NCBI GenBank assembly: GCA_917880885.1
Contig: OU862908.1
Coordinates: forward strand, 12,573,501-12,637,500
Source: Limnephilus marmoratus
Taxonomy: Eukaryota; Arthropoda; Insecta; Trichoptera; Limnephilidae
DNA length: 64,000 bases
Direction: 5' to 3'
The first letter of the stretch is position 1. Each line of letters opens with the position of its first letter. Below are positions 10,865 to 21,228 of this stretch, piece by piece. Below the pieces are notes generated by a model that was given only the letters and a program-made list of their open reading frames with translations, did not search any database and was not told the origin of the DNA. Both the position numbers and the translations under genes were made by a program.

Positions 10865-10990
10865 TTGTAAAGCAGTGGAAAACATAATAATTGATGACGA
10901 GGGACTAAGTGAAATGAAAATAGAAGAACTTGTGGAGGCCGAAAGTTTTTTCCGGGAATTATAAATACCAAACACCAGAACGATAAGTGG
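10865..10990. repeat. Repeat D, copy 1
   Basis: The stretch from ACATAATAATTGATG to GGGAATTATAAATACCA matches 12055-12165 in the same direction with substitutions and small gaps. No coding sense is visible. The GC-rich region just upstream (10690-10860) is not repeated. Confidence 0.55.
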
Positions 10991-11179
10991 CATACAGACT
11001 ATTTGGACAGCCCCGGTTTCAAAGGTCCGGCCGTTCTAAACATTCAAATTATAAAAAAAGGAAGCAGAAAACTTTTCATAAATTAATTGGAACTATAAAA
11101 TATGCGTTTTGCGAAAGAATTCCTGGTTTGGCGTTCTTTATTTGAACTCAACTAATTTATTCCATTATGCACACAACAT

Positions 11180-11578
11180 ACAATTATGGGTACCGCCATC
11201 CATTTATTGGATAAACAACACCCCTGCCGTAGCTCACCACAAGTGGTTTGTTACGTTTGGTGACTTAACAGGAGTACCCTAATTCATGTAGTGAGGTATG
11301 TTTAGGTCTTGGTGGCGGTTGAGTCTGCCACCCTACTCACTGCGTGGCAGGCCGGATGAGGAGACTGGTTAAGGGAGACCTCCAGCCGCATCGCAGTGGG
11401 AGATTGATTCATACGTATATCACTCCTGGGCACACAGATCCTTAGATTTCTACTCACCTCTCATACTTTTTTTCTTCAGAACTCGCCTCCCCCTCTTTTC
11501 CATTAAAAAATCCCTCAACACAGCATCTGAGGATTTTTTGCCTCCGGTGTGGAGCTAATGTAAAAAAAAATACTTGAC
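11180..11578 (+). mobile_element. Repeat B (A-tailed, non-coding), copy 1
   Basis: Landmarks in order: GGGTACCGCCATCCATTTATTGG, GTTTGGTGACTTA, GCAGGCCGGAT, GCAGTGGGAGATTG, CCCTCAACACAGCAT and finally GTGTGGAGCTAATG with an A run. The same order occurs at 26265-26755 (plus) and reversed at 52193-52530; 3' pieces are at 31240-31352, 35165-35232 and 61581-61680. The A-rich end and variable 5' truncation suggest LINE-driven copying. I see no clear A/B boxes, so I leave the class open. Confidence 0.65.
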
Positions 11579-11580
11579 TC

Positions 11581-11700
11581 GTAGCAGACGGTAGAATATA
11601 AAATATTTTGCTAACAGACGATGAATTATAAAATATTTTGCTAATAGACGATAAAACATAAAATATTTGGCTAATAGACGATAAATTATAAAATATTTTG
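11581..11700. repeat. 30-bp minisatellite, four units
   Basis: Four exact-length units at 11581, 11611, 11641 and 11671, each built as CTAATAGACGATAAATTATA plus AAATATTTTG with a few substitutions per unit. Confidence 0.95.
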
Positions 11701-12054
11701 CAGGAATAACAAGAGGGAGATGTGGTAGCCTGTAAAAGATTAATATATCTACGATTCCTACAAAGTGGCAATTTCTCAATATTTTGATGCCAAAAAGAAG
11801 TCGAAAATTATATGAAATAAAAATAAATAGATACATTAACATAGTGTTAATTCATGGCTACTCCACGAGAAATTGTGGTAATTTCAATATTTCGAAATAC
11901 TATTAGTAATAAACAAAAAAAACATGGGTAAAGAATGTTAGAATCATAAAAACAAGCGTTTTAACCGAGGCATATAGTTCCAATAAATATGTCGCAAGAA
12001 ATGTATATCATTTGTGCGCCGTGGGTCCAAGAATTAGTAGTCACGCCACTGAAC

Positions 12055-12165
12055 AGATATACATAATAATTAATGGCGAGGGACATAATGAAACGAAAAC
12101 AGGAGAAGTTTATATTATGTTGAGGTTTTTCTGGGAATTATAAATACCAATTTTCCACATAAGTA
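12055..12165. repeat. Repeat D, copy 2
   Basis: Direct counterpart of 10865-10990, ending in the same GGGAATTATAAATACCA. Spacing between the copies is about 1.19 kb. Nothing else in between links them. Confidence 0.5.
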
Positions 12166-12454
12166 ATAAATTGTGGACCCTCACTTAGTGGACAGTGCCA
12201 TAACTCAGTCTCGATGGAGCGTGGATATAATATGCGTAATATCTAATATTGAAGAATTTTCAAAGCAGTGTTGCGTATAATAACATAATATAGACATTTG
12301 TCTAACGGCGCTCTGTAGCTTTTTTCAAATTGACTATATTTTTTACTTCCAACGTTCAATATCTTGGTAATCTTATGATTACCAAAAAAATTACCAAAGT
12401 TTTTAACGTTACAGTATCACAAAGGTGGCACATGTTAACAAAACCACAACCTGA

Positions 12455-12600
12455 ATATATATTTTTTAAATGCGAGTACAACACACAACAATTCCAACTG
12501 ATTCCGTCTGGAGCCAGTGGGACTACGCCATCCCCAAATAGGTTAGGAGGCTGGAGGTAGTTGGTAGGGGAAGGATCTTGAAGCGTCTTGAGCGCCGCTC
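12455..12600 (-). mobile_element. SINE-1 tail fragment
   Basis: On the minus strand this holds the 3' third of SINE-1: a CT-rich tract, GGGGATGGCGTAGTCCCAC and CTCCAGACGGAATCAGTTGG. The head and body are missing. Confidence 0.65.
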
Positions 12601-13061
12601 AATACTACAGCCTTAACGTGCAACAACCTAATAGAATCCCTGGCCGTTGGATTGGTAGGAATGGTCCCGTTTTGCGGCAACCTAGAAACCCCGCTCTAAC
12701 TCCTATGTTGGATTTTTTTCTTGTGTAAGTTATCTTAGGAATATTGTTTACGCAGAAAAAATCCGGGATTTGCAATTTAAGACGGAGAATCCGTGCGGCA
12801 ATTGCCTCCTTATTTGATGCGTACCAAGAGTGAAGTCGACTATCGCTTAGATGTTTGCTATGCAACAGGGAAAACGCATATCGAAAACGGCTAAGCAATG
12901 TAAAAAGATCATTAGATTTTCTGCGTATTTTGGTGTAAAAATAAATAGTATACTCGTACCTACCTTTAATACACATGTGGTTTTTTATTTTAAAAACTCG
13001 GACACCTTTTTGACGATACATATTGTTACAAAATAATAAATTGTTAAACAGCACAAATTAA
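12601..13061. other. No recognised feature
   Basis: A minus-strand ORF spans 12605-13054 (149 aa) with no motif I recognise and no shared repeat. I treat it as chance. Confidence 0.4.
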
Positions 13062-13160
13062 CCAAATAAAGTTTACTTACGCAGGCCAGAATTTGAACCC
13101 GCTATCTCCGGACTCGTACCGAAGGATCGTAACCATTCAACAATGGAGGCCGTCAAATCA
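13062..13160 (-). mobile_element. SINE-1 head fragment
   Basis: On the minus strand: ACGGCCTCCATTGTTGAATG, then a B-box-like GGTTCAAATTC and the SINE-1 continuation AGTAAACTTTATTTGGTTAA. Only the tRNA-like head and the start of the body remain, so this is not a tRNA gene. Confidence 0.7.
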
Positions 13161-14121
13161 ATGTTTGAACTCAAAAATTTAGCCTACCGTAACCATGATT
13201 CACCCAACCCAAAAAACCCAAATTATTTCTTGATTTTTATTAAAAATTAACATTGCTACGTTCCATCTCATAAACTAAAGTTTTTGGTCCTCGTTTATAT
13301 CACGTATTCGTGCTTCAAGCAAAAACTCTGTTGTGTTTCTAAAATATCCTTCCTCCCTTTAAATGCATAACTTCTGAAAATAAACTTTACAATGACACTG
13401 GTCGAAATTTTTCAATCTTTCGTACCACGTAAACAATAACTCAGATTGCGTAAAAACTCTCACTTCTTGTATAATAATAATTATGTCTATTGATCGACAA
13501 CAGAAAAATGTTAGGTGAGGTACTCTTTCGCCTTGTTAAGTTTACAAATAATACGTATTTATAATTGGATAGTAAAGTATTTATAATGAGAATAAATCAC
13601 TTTTTCACGTCGTAATCTAGACAACCATTTACTCATAATTATGACATGGACAGGTGGCAATGCTGAATAATGAAAACCAAGTATCATCGGATGGTAACCT
13701 TCTTCGGGAAGGTGGAAGAGAGACCACTCAAATGTGAATTGGCTGATAATTGAATCTAAAGACAATGGTCACGGATGGATACGAACAGACAATAATATAG
13801 GCAAAACTAGAGATATTAGAGTAAAAAAATTAAATTTATTGTTGTCGTTTTTTACTTCCTAAAATCAAGATTTTCAATTCCTAATGTCGGCTTTCGGGAA
13901 CATAACCAAAAGCTATTGAAAATATGCTAGTTGATGGCGAAAGGAAAGGAACCAGAGAGAGGAAGCTCAAGTTTCCTTGGATGTTTGCCAAGTGTAAACG
14001 TTTCAGTTGTAGTGAAGATTTCCCACACAAAAAAACTTCTAAAGGAATAAATTCTGAAAATAAAATGCCAACATTTCGGACCTACGTCAACACAACGATG
14101 TCTGGAATTATTCATCTAAAC
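13161..14121. other. No recognised feature
   Basis: AT-rich; short ORFs on both strands lack motifs and overlap each other. No shared repeat was noticed until the MITE at 14122. Confidence 0.4.
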
Positions 14122-14459
14122 CATAGGTTCTCAACGTGGGCAATAACGACCCCTTAGGGGCGTTTCAGACCTTCAGGGGGCGGTAGAAGACCAAGAAAAA
14201 ATTAGGGGGCGTTTCAGACTTTCAAGGGGGGCGGTAGGAGACCCAGAGAAACCCATCCCATCAGGGACCATACCTACAGAAATATTTCTCCTATCCCATT
14301 ACGCCCCCTCCTTTGTGGCAAATGTAACTCTGCCGTGGTATCCCATCACGCCCCCTTCATCGTGGTATCTTACTGTTTCGGATTCACCGAGTTAGGGGGA
14401 GCTAGAAATAAAAATATTCTCAAAGTGGGCGGTGGGCAAAACGAGGTAGAGAATCTATG
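14122..14459. mobile_element. hAT-type MITE, copy 1
   Basis: 338 bp, flanked by the perfect 8-bp duplication ATCTAAAC (14114-14121 and 14460-14467). Ends are CATAGGTTCTCAACGTGGGC and GTAGAGAATCTATG. The interior is rich in GGGGGCG and CGCCCCC tracts. No transposase. Copies at 20938-21228 and 61720-62029 share the ends and interior. Confidence 0.93.
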
Positions 14460-14539
14460 ATCTAAACGAAGTTAATCCAAGGTCTTATTCACAGTTCAAT
14501 TAATATGCAAAAACAGTTGTGAGCCGCGAATTTTACAAT

Positions 14540-14990
14540 AGATCGTTTTTTAGAAGTGAGGAAATTACATGGAATGGAAGCATGGACGCTTACTGAAGAA
14601 TTAATTAGGCGACTTGAGGCATTCGAGATGTGGATCTACAGAAGAATACTTAAAATAAGCTGGATGGACAGGGTCACAAATGAAGATGTTATGGTTCGGA
14701 TGAATAAAGAAAAGGAAGTAATTAAAACCATAAAAATCCGAAAACTTCAATATCTTGGACACGTGATGAGACATCCAGAGAAGTATGAGATCCTGCATCT
14801 CATAATGCAGGGAAAGATTGCCGGAAGACGGGGCCCTGGAAGAAGGAGAACCTCATGGCTGAAAAACCTGAGACAGTGGTTTGGCCAGTCTACCGTGGAG
14901 CTGTTCCGGACCGCAGTAAACAAAGTCCGCATAGCCAACATGATAGCCAACGTCCGTTGAACGGACAACGCACAAGAAGAAGAAGAAAGA
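14540..14990 (+). pseudogene. RTE-like LINE, C-terminal end of reverse transcriptase ORF
   Basis: The frame to 14960 encodes MEAWTLTEELIRRLEAFEMW, YRRILKISWMDRVTNEDV, KIRKLQYLGHVMRH, GKIAGRRGPGRRRTSWLKNL and a final NKVRIANMIANVR. This is the classic C-terminal stretch of an RTE-like LINE polymerase. A stop follows and the copy ends in (GAA)n at about 14975-14989. The frame is intact over about 135 codons, so it is not old. It lacks the catalytic core. It belongs to a different subfamily from the copies at 4920 and 10212, judging by the tail residues. No target duplication was confirmed. Confidence 0.88.
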
Positions 14991-15811
14991 AAAGTAAAAA
15001 ACTTAAAAATTACTAACGAAACTCCACCATTTGCACAACTTGGACACAAACAAAATTTTAAAATATTTAAAGTATCAAGTACAGCTACAGCCCGGTAGAA
15101 CACCCTGTACAAAAGCAGACTTCGCTGTCATATCCTTAGAGTAACATATCCAATCATAAAATAAAAACGCATATTATCAACAGTAACAGGGACCATGGAC
15201 CGCTCCGACACTGAGAGCAAATACACCACCATTAGTCAGGTATATCACAGTCCCGTCAGCACGCAGCACCAACAAAGATGACGGGCCCTGAGTTCCCTGT
15301 TCACCTGGCGACAAATTGTAACACAAGGGGGAGGTTTTGTCCTTGATTATATTATGTTATGTTGAGTGTTATTTACATTCAACAATACTAGTTCCGTGGG
15401 GGACTTAATGATATAATGAACAATCCAAAATGCACAAAAACGCATACGGAAAGAACATAATAATATGTAGGAATTGTATTATTTTTTGTGTGTGACATTT
15501 CAAGTGTATTATGATGAAAAAATTGCAAATTTTTTTTTGTGAAATTTCACCTCAACAGCGCTAGAAGATAATTTAAAATTGTACAAAAAGCAAATTTTAA
15601 AATATAACTTGATTTCTTTTTGACACAGCATGTAAAATTTCTCGCACACGAAAAATAGACATCGGTACAAGATGCTGAAATCACATGGTACAAAAGAAGA
15701 AATCTGGACAACGAGATTATAATTTATCCGATGTGCAAACAAGCAGATTTGTGGTGTTACTGTTCAACCCCCAAAACAATCCCCTTATTGATGTTTGTCG
15801 ATACCAACATA
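14991..15811. other. No recognised feature
   Basis: Contains a moderately GC-richer stretch at 15180-15340 (CCATGGACCGCTCCGACACT onward) with no open frame of note. No shared repeat was noticed. Confidence 0.35.
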
Positions 15812-16014
15812 CGAGGGTGGATTGATAAGTTTCCAGAACGACGGAAAAATGGCTGTAGTAGATTAATTTTTTTTTCTTAACAAGGAACACCTTTCACGTG
15901 GACAAATGTCAAATATTGGTAGTGTATGTGTGACATGTCGTGGAAGTTGCGGAGTTTTGAATTTTTGCAAAAAGGAAAAAATCGAGGTTCGTGCAGTCAA
16001 CAAATTATAATGCG

Positions 16015-16052
16015 GACAACAATACACATCTAATCAGATGTGTATTGTTGTC
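16015..16052. repeat. Perfect 16-bp hairpin at the mariner/PLE junction
   Basis: GACAACAATACACATC and its exact reverse complement are separated by TAATCA. It lies where mariner coding sequence stops and the PLE-like C-rich leader begins. Confidence 0.9.
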
Positions 16053-16300
16053 TCCCTCCCCCTAATTAATTATCTATTGTACCGCTTTCAAATACTTTGT
16101 ATCTGTCTAAATATGTTCTTTCTCCCTCTGTCGCTCATTATATATACCTGATCACTCTGTCTTAATATTTAGTAATTATTATATCCTGAAGAAGCTAGGT
16201 TATAGCGAAACCGGTTGATATATAAAATAATAAATTCGTGGTTAAATACAAAGTGTTTGTTTTATTTTTATAATATAATGTCTAACCACAAAGTAATTGC
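16053..16300 (+). mobile_element. Penelope-like element terminal repeat (inside mariner)
   Basis: A C-rich stretch (CTCCCTCCCCCTAATTAATT), then AT-rich sequence, a hammerhead-like motif at 16180-16222 and a trailer TAAATACAAAGTGTTTGTTTTATT. The same order (C-rich leader, CTGANGA...GAAAC motif, AAAGTG..TTTTATT-type trailer) follows the PLE C-terminus at 25020-25345, and the minus-strand ends at 17195 and 52735 share the motif and trailer. Confidence 0.65.
16180..16222 (+). ncRNA. Hammerhead-ribozyme-like motif (type I layout)
   Basis: Core CTGAAGA (fits CUGANGA) at 16186, stem II GCTA/TAGC, then GAAAC. Stem III could be the two pairs AC/GT around CG, followed by T as the cleavage-site base. 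Stem I is TATATC (16180-16185) with GATATA (16217-16222), all six pairs intact. All conserved core positions I checked are present. Catalysis is inferred. Confidence 0.65.
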
Positions 16301-16494
16301 TTCTTATGAAAAAAAAAGATGCTAAAATTGTTATTTTGAGGAGTTTGAGCACTAGTTCTACGAAAAAAAGTACAATTTTACTAGAGCAGCGTTGGATTAA
16401 ATGTGACAACATAAAGGGTGGCTTTATAAAATCATTTCAATCCAAAAACTTTTCGTTTTCCTTCCCGCTTCGGAAAATTATCAATCCACCCTCG

Positions 16495-16847
16495 TAATGT
16501 AAGCGTCCATTCCACGAAGGCAGTGTTTGCCAATAGCCCGGTCATGTTACCGGAACGAACAATCGAAATCATGAACCAGGTTTGCCGTGTAATATTATCT
16601 GTAGACTATATACATGTAATGCTATGAAATGGAACATTGTGGTTTCTATGCACTGACTGGCTTTAACAATCTGCATACATGTGAGTAACGGAATCAGTTT
16701 GGGTTTGATGGATTATTAAAATCTAAGACTATGCTCTTGCAAGGTAATACAGCTTTAGTTATAAATACTGTAACCGTGCCGTAGTGTAATCTAAAACGCA
16801 TTTGAAGTTTGAAAGAGAGGTTTTTTAATTAACAAAGTTTTTAAATG
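16495..16847. other. No recognised feature
   Basis: No coding frame or shared repeat was recognised. Confidence 0.35.
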
Positions 16848-17157
16848 GCAAATGAGCCGAGGGATAAGGCTTTTGACCAGCGATTCGGAGGTCGAGGGTT
16901 CAAATCCCGAATATCCGCGCAAGTAAATTTTATTTAATAAATTTGTGTTAAATCACAAATTGACAATTTAAAAATAATTTAAAGTATATTTGCGGCAGAT
17001 AGTCTCAGTATCACCCTCGTGTAAGACCACCATTCAGAATTGAAAAGATGCTTGAAATGGCTTAAGCCGAGTTGGGTGACTAGATCTAAATAGCCAGGTA
17101 CATCCCCACCTACTTCTTCCCCTTCCCAATCTCCTTCCCCTCTCCGCTATCTTCAGT
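16848..17157 (+). mobile_element. SINE-1, 3'-truncated copy
   Basis: Degenerate head with B box GGTTCAAATCCC, then the body landmarks CACCATTCAGAATTGAAAAG and the CT-rich tract. It stops right after CCGCTATCTTCAG, before the CCCCAATTGGGG landmark. Another copy (39859-40190) stops within a few bases of the same point. Confidence 0.8.
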
Positions 17158-17194
17158 TGGTAATTGGGCAGAACATAGTTTATAATGTTGATAA

Positions 17195-17760
17195 AACTGT
17201 AAACATATTTTATTTACTTCTTCAAACTTCGCAAAATTACTTTGTGGCATCATTTTTCATATAATGAATAACTGATTACTTTGTATAAAACCACTATTTT
17301 TAAAACTATATCAACATGTTTCGACAACAATGTTGTCTTCATCAGGATATGTTACTATAATAAATGACAAACAAGTATAGACAAATTAGAATAACTTATA
17401 ACATAGACAAAATATTAAAAAGTAGAGGTGATTAATTACTTACTAATCATAAAAATAGTTATACAAAATTAAATATAAAAATTATTTAAGGAAAAATAAA
17501 ATTGCATTTAGATAATAATTAATAAGAAAATAAATTTAAAAGATGGCTATTTTTAAAAAAGGTTTGGTTATTTATAATATTTAATTTACTATTAATGCTT
17601 TTTCTAATTTCTAAATTATCCAATTGTATGCCCGTAGTGTTAGTATGTAAAATTTGTAAAGACCTGTATTAATATCAAAAGAATGACTTGTTTCCAAAAT
17701 ATGGTTGGCAAATTCAGAATAATTATTTTATTTAATTTAATTTTTATTTTGTTTATTAGC
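17195..17760 (-). pseudogene. Penelope-like element: GIY-YIG C-terminus and terminal repeat
   Basis: On the minus strand a frame at about 17650-17725 reads YSEFANHILETSHSFDINTG, the S-x-FAxHxL pattern of the PLE GIY-YIG endonuclease domain. After a shift it continues LDNLEIRKSINSKL, the conserved 'L-x-x-LE-x-x-K' stretch that closes the domain. About 200 bp of AT-rich 3' UTR follow, then a hammerhead-like motif at 17308-17350 and the trailer GTGGTTTTATACAAAGTAAT. At least one frameshift makes the ORF dead. The 5' limit is unclear because a LINE end was inserted just beyond 17785. PLE identity rests on motif reading. Confidence 0.7.
17308..17350 (-). ncRNA. Hammerhead-ribozyme-like motif, best copy in the window
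   Basis: On the minus strand: stem I strand ATATC directly before the canonical core CTGATGA, stem II GACAAC/GTTGTC capped by ATT, then GAAAC, a two-pair stem III (AC/GT around AT), T as cleavage-site base, and GATAT closing stem I. Every helix is perfectly paired. This is the layout of compact type I hammerheads reported from PLE terminal repeats. Activity is inferred. Confidence 0.75.
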
Positions 17761-17793
17761 ATTATAAAAGACATATAGACCTCTATAAATTCA

Positions 17794-18024
17794 TATGAAT
17801 GACCGACCATCAAGCACTAAAATGCCTGCTGAACTCAAGACCGATAGGGCGAAGGAGCCTGGGATGGCCAAGATTAAGATGGAGCGACAACGTCCTCCAA
17901 GACATATCTACCTTGGAGCTTCTAAACTGGATACAGCTGGCACAAAACCGATATGAGTGGAGGAAGACTCTTCAGGAGGCCAAGACCCACCAGGGGTTGT
18001 AGACCCAAGAGTGATGATGATGAT
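17794..18024 (+). pseudogene. RTE-like LINE 3' end with (GAT)n tail
   Basis: Encodes RPIGRRSLGWPRLRWSDNVL, NRYEWRKTLQEAKTHQGL and a stop, then a (GAT)n tract to 18024. It is the same subfamily as 10212-10422 and begins at almost the same residue. ATAAATTC flanks both sides (left copy near 17786, right copy from 18023), a possible short target duplication. Confidence 0.8.
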
Positions 18025-18640
18025 AAATTCTTAAGGCAGTATTATCAATATTTATGTCTTTGACTATGAAATAACGACAATTAAAAGGATCATATGCAAA
18101 CGATCATATTGGGCACAAATATATAAAGTAGGTACTGTGATTACGTCAAGACAAGACAAGTCAGCGAAGAGAATATAATAGGAAGTGGTCAAATTGGCTC
18201 TCTTGTAAAATGTGCTCTAATGAGACAGTTTAGTGAATTGAGAAAATTAATCATACTGCATTAGGGTAATACAAACCTACCACTGTGCACTGAACATGAT
18301 TGTAAAATATAGCCATTTCCAATTCCGAATGTTGACACCAACTCCGGAGCAGAGGTCTAGTTGTGGTTAGTGAAACGAGAAACGGAAAATGGGAAACTGC
18401 AACACCGTGAAACTTGTCAGCGGAGGGTGCATTGTATATATTTCGCTAATTTGCGAAGCTCACTAAGTTGAGGGCGGCCCGCGACCATCAAGAACTCTCA
18501 GGGCGGAAAGGCATATCACGGTAGGCGGGAGTACCGACGCTTATGCGCAGTTTCATTGAACTGAATATTGTTATTTCGTTAATTCGCTAGTTTCTAGCTA
18601 ACTTATTTATTGCTAGGATGGAGTCAAAAGATCTTCAATC
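18025..18640. other. No recognised feature
   Basis: May include 5' PLE sequence displaced by the LINE insertion (18030-18130), but I could not confirm a frame. The rest is unassigned. Confidence 0.3.
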
Positions 18641-18754
18641 CAATTGGACTAGTTTTGCTAGTAAACAATATTTAATCTAATGTAAATGGTGTCACAAATA
18701 AAAAATAAATAAATAAAATAAAATTAAAATTATTAAAAATTAAAATTAAATTAA

Positions 18755-19065
18755 TTGACTATTCAAAAAACTGTTTCAGATATTCAAAGAACTGTTACTG
18801 ATATTCAAAAAACTGTTTCTGATATTCAAAAAACTGTTTCTGAAAAAATTAAAAAATATACAGATTTAGGAAATGACATTAAAAGAATGTGGCATTCTCA
18901 GACTATAAAAATATTACCATTTATTATTTCGGCTACTGGCATTTTACCTAGCTCTCTCATTCAAAATTTAGGCATATTAGATTTGTCAAAGAATTTATAT
19001 ATAAAAATGCAAAAATCAGTCATTTCAAATACATGTAGGATTACAAAAGATTTTTTTTTAAATAT
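18755..19065 (+). pseudogene. LINE reverse transcriptase C-terminal fragment with in-frame heptad repeat
   Basis: The frame reads IQKTVSD in near-tandem four times (18761-18844), then IKKYTDLGNDIKRMWHSQTI, PFIISATGILPSSLIQNLG and MQKSVISNTCRI. The latter stretches match the end of LINE polymerase ORFs of the type with 'DL-x-x-EIKRMW' and 'MQK-x-V-x-x-x-T-C-R'. The heptad part is a 21-bp tandem repeat. No ATG precedes it; upstream is A/T-rich simple sequence. The frame is open to 19135, though the last 20 codons look unrelated. It lacks the palm domain. Confidence 0.65.
18761..18844 (+). repeat. 21-bp in-frame tandem repeat, four units
   Basis: Units start at 18761, 18782, 18803 and 18824, each based on ATTCAAAAAACTGTTTCTGA. 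Seven codons per unit keep the frame open and give a coiled-coil-like heptad. Confidence 0.95.
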
Positions 19066-19100
19066 TTACATTGAGGGATCAGTAGGATTTATAGGTCCAA

Positions 19101-19349
19101 TTAGGAGTTCCACAGAGTCGAACCGTCTGATATGAAAATATCTGGAGTCGGTGAATTATTTTCCCATTTGGTCTCATTGACATGTTGTTCTTGTATTATT
19201 TTGTATTTATTATGCTTATATAGTGCAATTTCATAGCGTGAATTGACTAGATGATCATTTGTGGAAAAGTGTGTGAAAGGGTTAAGTTTTTCCTGTGGGA
19301 AAGATTTAACCCGGACATAAAATCTGAAGCGAGAAAGAGGACTCACCAA
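19101..19349 (-). pseudogene. Possible PLE C-terminal relic
   Basis: The minus-strand frame contains NSRYEIALYKHNKYKIIQEQ, similar to the 'LE-x-x-EIYKH' closing stretch of PLE GIY-YIG proteins. A preceding HFSTNDHLV could be a degenerate S-x-FAxHL box. Evidence is thin; it could be chance. Confidence 0.3.
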
Positions 19350-19559
19350 AATTAATTAACATTGTATGCTTTACGGCATTTAAGAAATCCAACTTATCTA
19401 ACCATCAATAAAAAAAGATACGCATATTTTTCATTTTTTTGTATTCTTGTACCCGTGTAACATTTTCTAGATATTTTGTTTTGAAGAATTTTACGTTTTT
19501 GAAGCGCTTTAGAAACCATCGAGAAAAACAAAAATTAATTTAGTTAACAAAATAACAGC

Positions 19560-19790
19560 ACTCTGTAAATCACCCTTATTGACATTGCTCCCATGTTATG
19601 TCGACTGCAAAACTCCAGACTCCAAAATCACCCCTCCCTCCCCACACCTAATAAAATCTAATCATTTCTGAACTTGCATACCTTTAAAGGTAGTTTTAAG
19701 TTTGTTAGTGAATGACATGAGTGTGTCGAAACCGTGAGATATAAAATAATAGTAGCAGAAAAAATAAAATTAAACTAAAAATCTTCAAAA
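19560..19790 (+). mobile_element. Degenerate PLE-like terminal repeat
   Basis: A C-rich stretch (CACCCCTCCCTCCCCACACC at about 19628) is followed by GTGAATGACATGAGTGTGTC and GAAACCGTGAGATATAAAATA at 19710-19760, which looks like the hammerhead region with a decayed CTGANGA box. Only the stem GACA/TGTC and GAAAC remain clear. Confidence 0.4.
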
Positions 19791-20937
19791 CAAAATGCAT
19801 ATTTTTCAACCTTAGAGAGAATTGCTCCACGCTTTAAACAGACAGATAAATTCTTAAAAGTTACAGGTATTTTTAGACTTTAATCGTAAGTCATTCCATT
19901 ATAGAATGACCTGAATAGAAAACGATGATTTATTTTATGTAAAGAAAAACACGAAAAATCTGTCTAGATGTCACGAAGAGTTGAATTTATTTAATAATCT
20001 TTTTTAAATTTCTTCGAACCTATCATTTGGAAATGAGAAAAATCTAAACTAATAAACACGAGCAATTTTCTCTTTGAGTTTAACAACCGGATACAAGCTT
20101 TCCACCGTTAATCAAAATATCACTACTAATTATAATTTGTGCGTAGATAAAAGAGGCGAAAGCAAATAGAATCATTGATTGTGAAAAATGTGTGAGGTGC
20201 GAAAAGCGTTTCAATATCAAATAAAAAAAAACGAAATATTTTTTTATGATTTATAATTTACTTGGGAATTTCAAGATTGAAACCGCCTGATTGATTTATG
20301 CTTTCAAAATATCATTACAAAATATATCATTTTAACACGTTTAGGATAAGACTTTACGTTTAGCTTACCATTTAAAAAAATATTAAATACATTGGAGAGG
20401 CAAAATTATTTAAAAAATGAACATTTCCGCGACTAAAATTTGTTTTTTTATTTTGTTTATTGACAAAGTTTTTTTTTAACAATTAATAACCTGACAAATT
20501 TGAAAATCTTCTACTAACCCCACAGTAAGCGGAAAATGCATCGTGAAGGAGGACGCAGAGGAATCGAACATGGGACGCTTGGGTGGGACCCAAACGCGAT
20601 GCCAACTGCCACTGCCAACTGCCAACTGCCACTGGGTGAGTGGGTACTATAGTTTGTGCATATAAAACAGTGATGCTTAAATAACAAAAAAATGTACATA
20701 GAGGTAGAGAGATTAATGTTATTGCTTTCACAGGGGTTTGAGTAAATTTAAAAAAATATATTTAAAGGTTTTAGTTTTTATTTTACTTATGTATATTATA
20801 GATATTAAGATATAGATGACAGTTTAAATAATTATTTAAATGCATGTTTCTTCCGCTAACAAGGCAATTAATCTAACCTCTGAAAAAACATATAATTACA
20901 TATACAGAAATAAATAATATATTTTTATGTATTAGAA
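19791..20937. other. No recognised gene; short CCAACTG tandem at 20590-20630
   Basis: AT-rich, with a local run of CCAACTGCCACTG-type units near 20590-20630. ORFs crossing it read the repeat and carry no motif. Confidence 0.4.
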
Positions 20938-21228
20938 CATAGATTCTCAACCTTTTTTGCCCCCCGCCCACTTTGAGAATATTTTTATTTCTAGCGCCCC
21001 CTAACTCGTGAATCCTAAACAGCAATTGTTGTCACGATTATATTTACCACAACAGGGGGGGGGCGTAACGGGATACCATGACGAAGGGGGCGTAATGGGA
21101 TAGGGAAAATATTTTTGTGGCAGTTGCATGTGGTTGTTTTATGTTTTGTTGCAGTTGGTCGTCTACCGCCCCCCTGAAGGTCTGAAACGCCCCCAAGGGG
21201 GCGTTATCGACCACGTTGAGAACTTATG
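20938..21228. mobile_element. hAT-type MITE, copy 2 (inverted relative to copy 1)
   Basis: 291 bp flanked by the perfect 8-bp duplication TATTAGAA (20930-20937 and 21229-21236). Ends CATAGATTCTCAA and TTGAGAACTTATG. The interior has the same CGCCCCC and GGGGGCG blocks as 14122-14459, read from the other side. Confidence 0.93.

Larger units (their letters stand above)
15812..16494 (+). mobile_element. Deleted mariner element with TIRs and TA duplication, carrying a PLE terminus
   Basis: Ends CGAGGGTGGATTGATAAG and the complementary TTATCAATCCACCCTCG are flanked by TA, the standard mariner arrangement. Near 15968 the sequence KKEKIEVRAV resembles the start of a mariner transposase, and near 16380 the frame LEQRWIKCDNIKGGF matches the usual C terminus, where a W-x-K-C motif precedes a short tail. 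The catalytic core between them is gone. Its place is taken by sequence from 16015 to about 16300 that looks like the terminal repeat of a Penelope-like element. Confidence 0.88.

Noticed and set aside
10865..12165. Repeat D pair as LTRs of a retrotransposon
   Set aside because: Copies are only about 110-125 bp, diverged, and no gag, pol, primer site or polypurine tract lies between them.
12605..13054. 149-codon minus-strand ORF
   Set aside because: No motif, no supporting context, and composition like the surrounding non-coding sequence.
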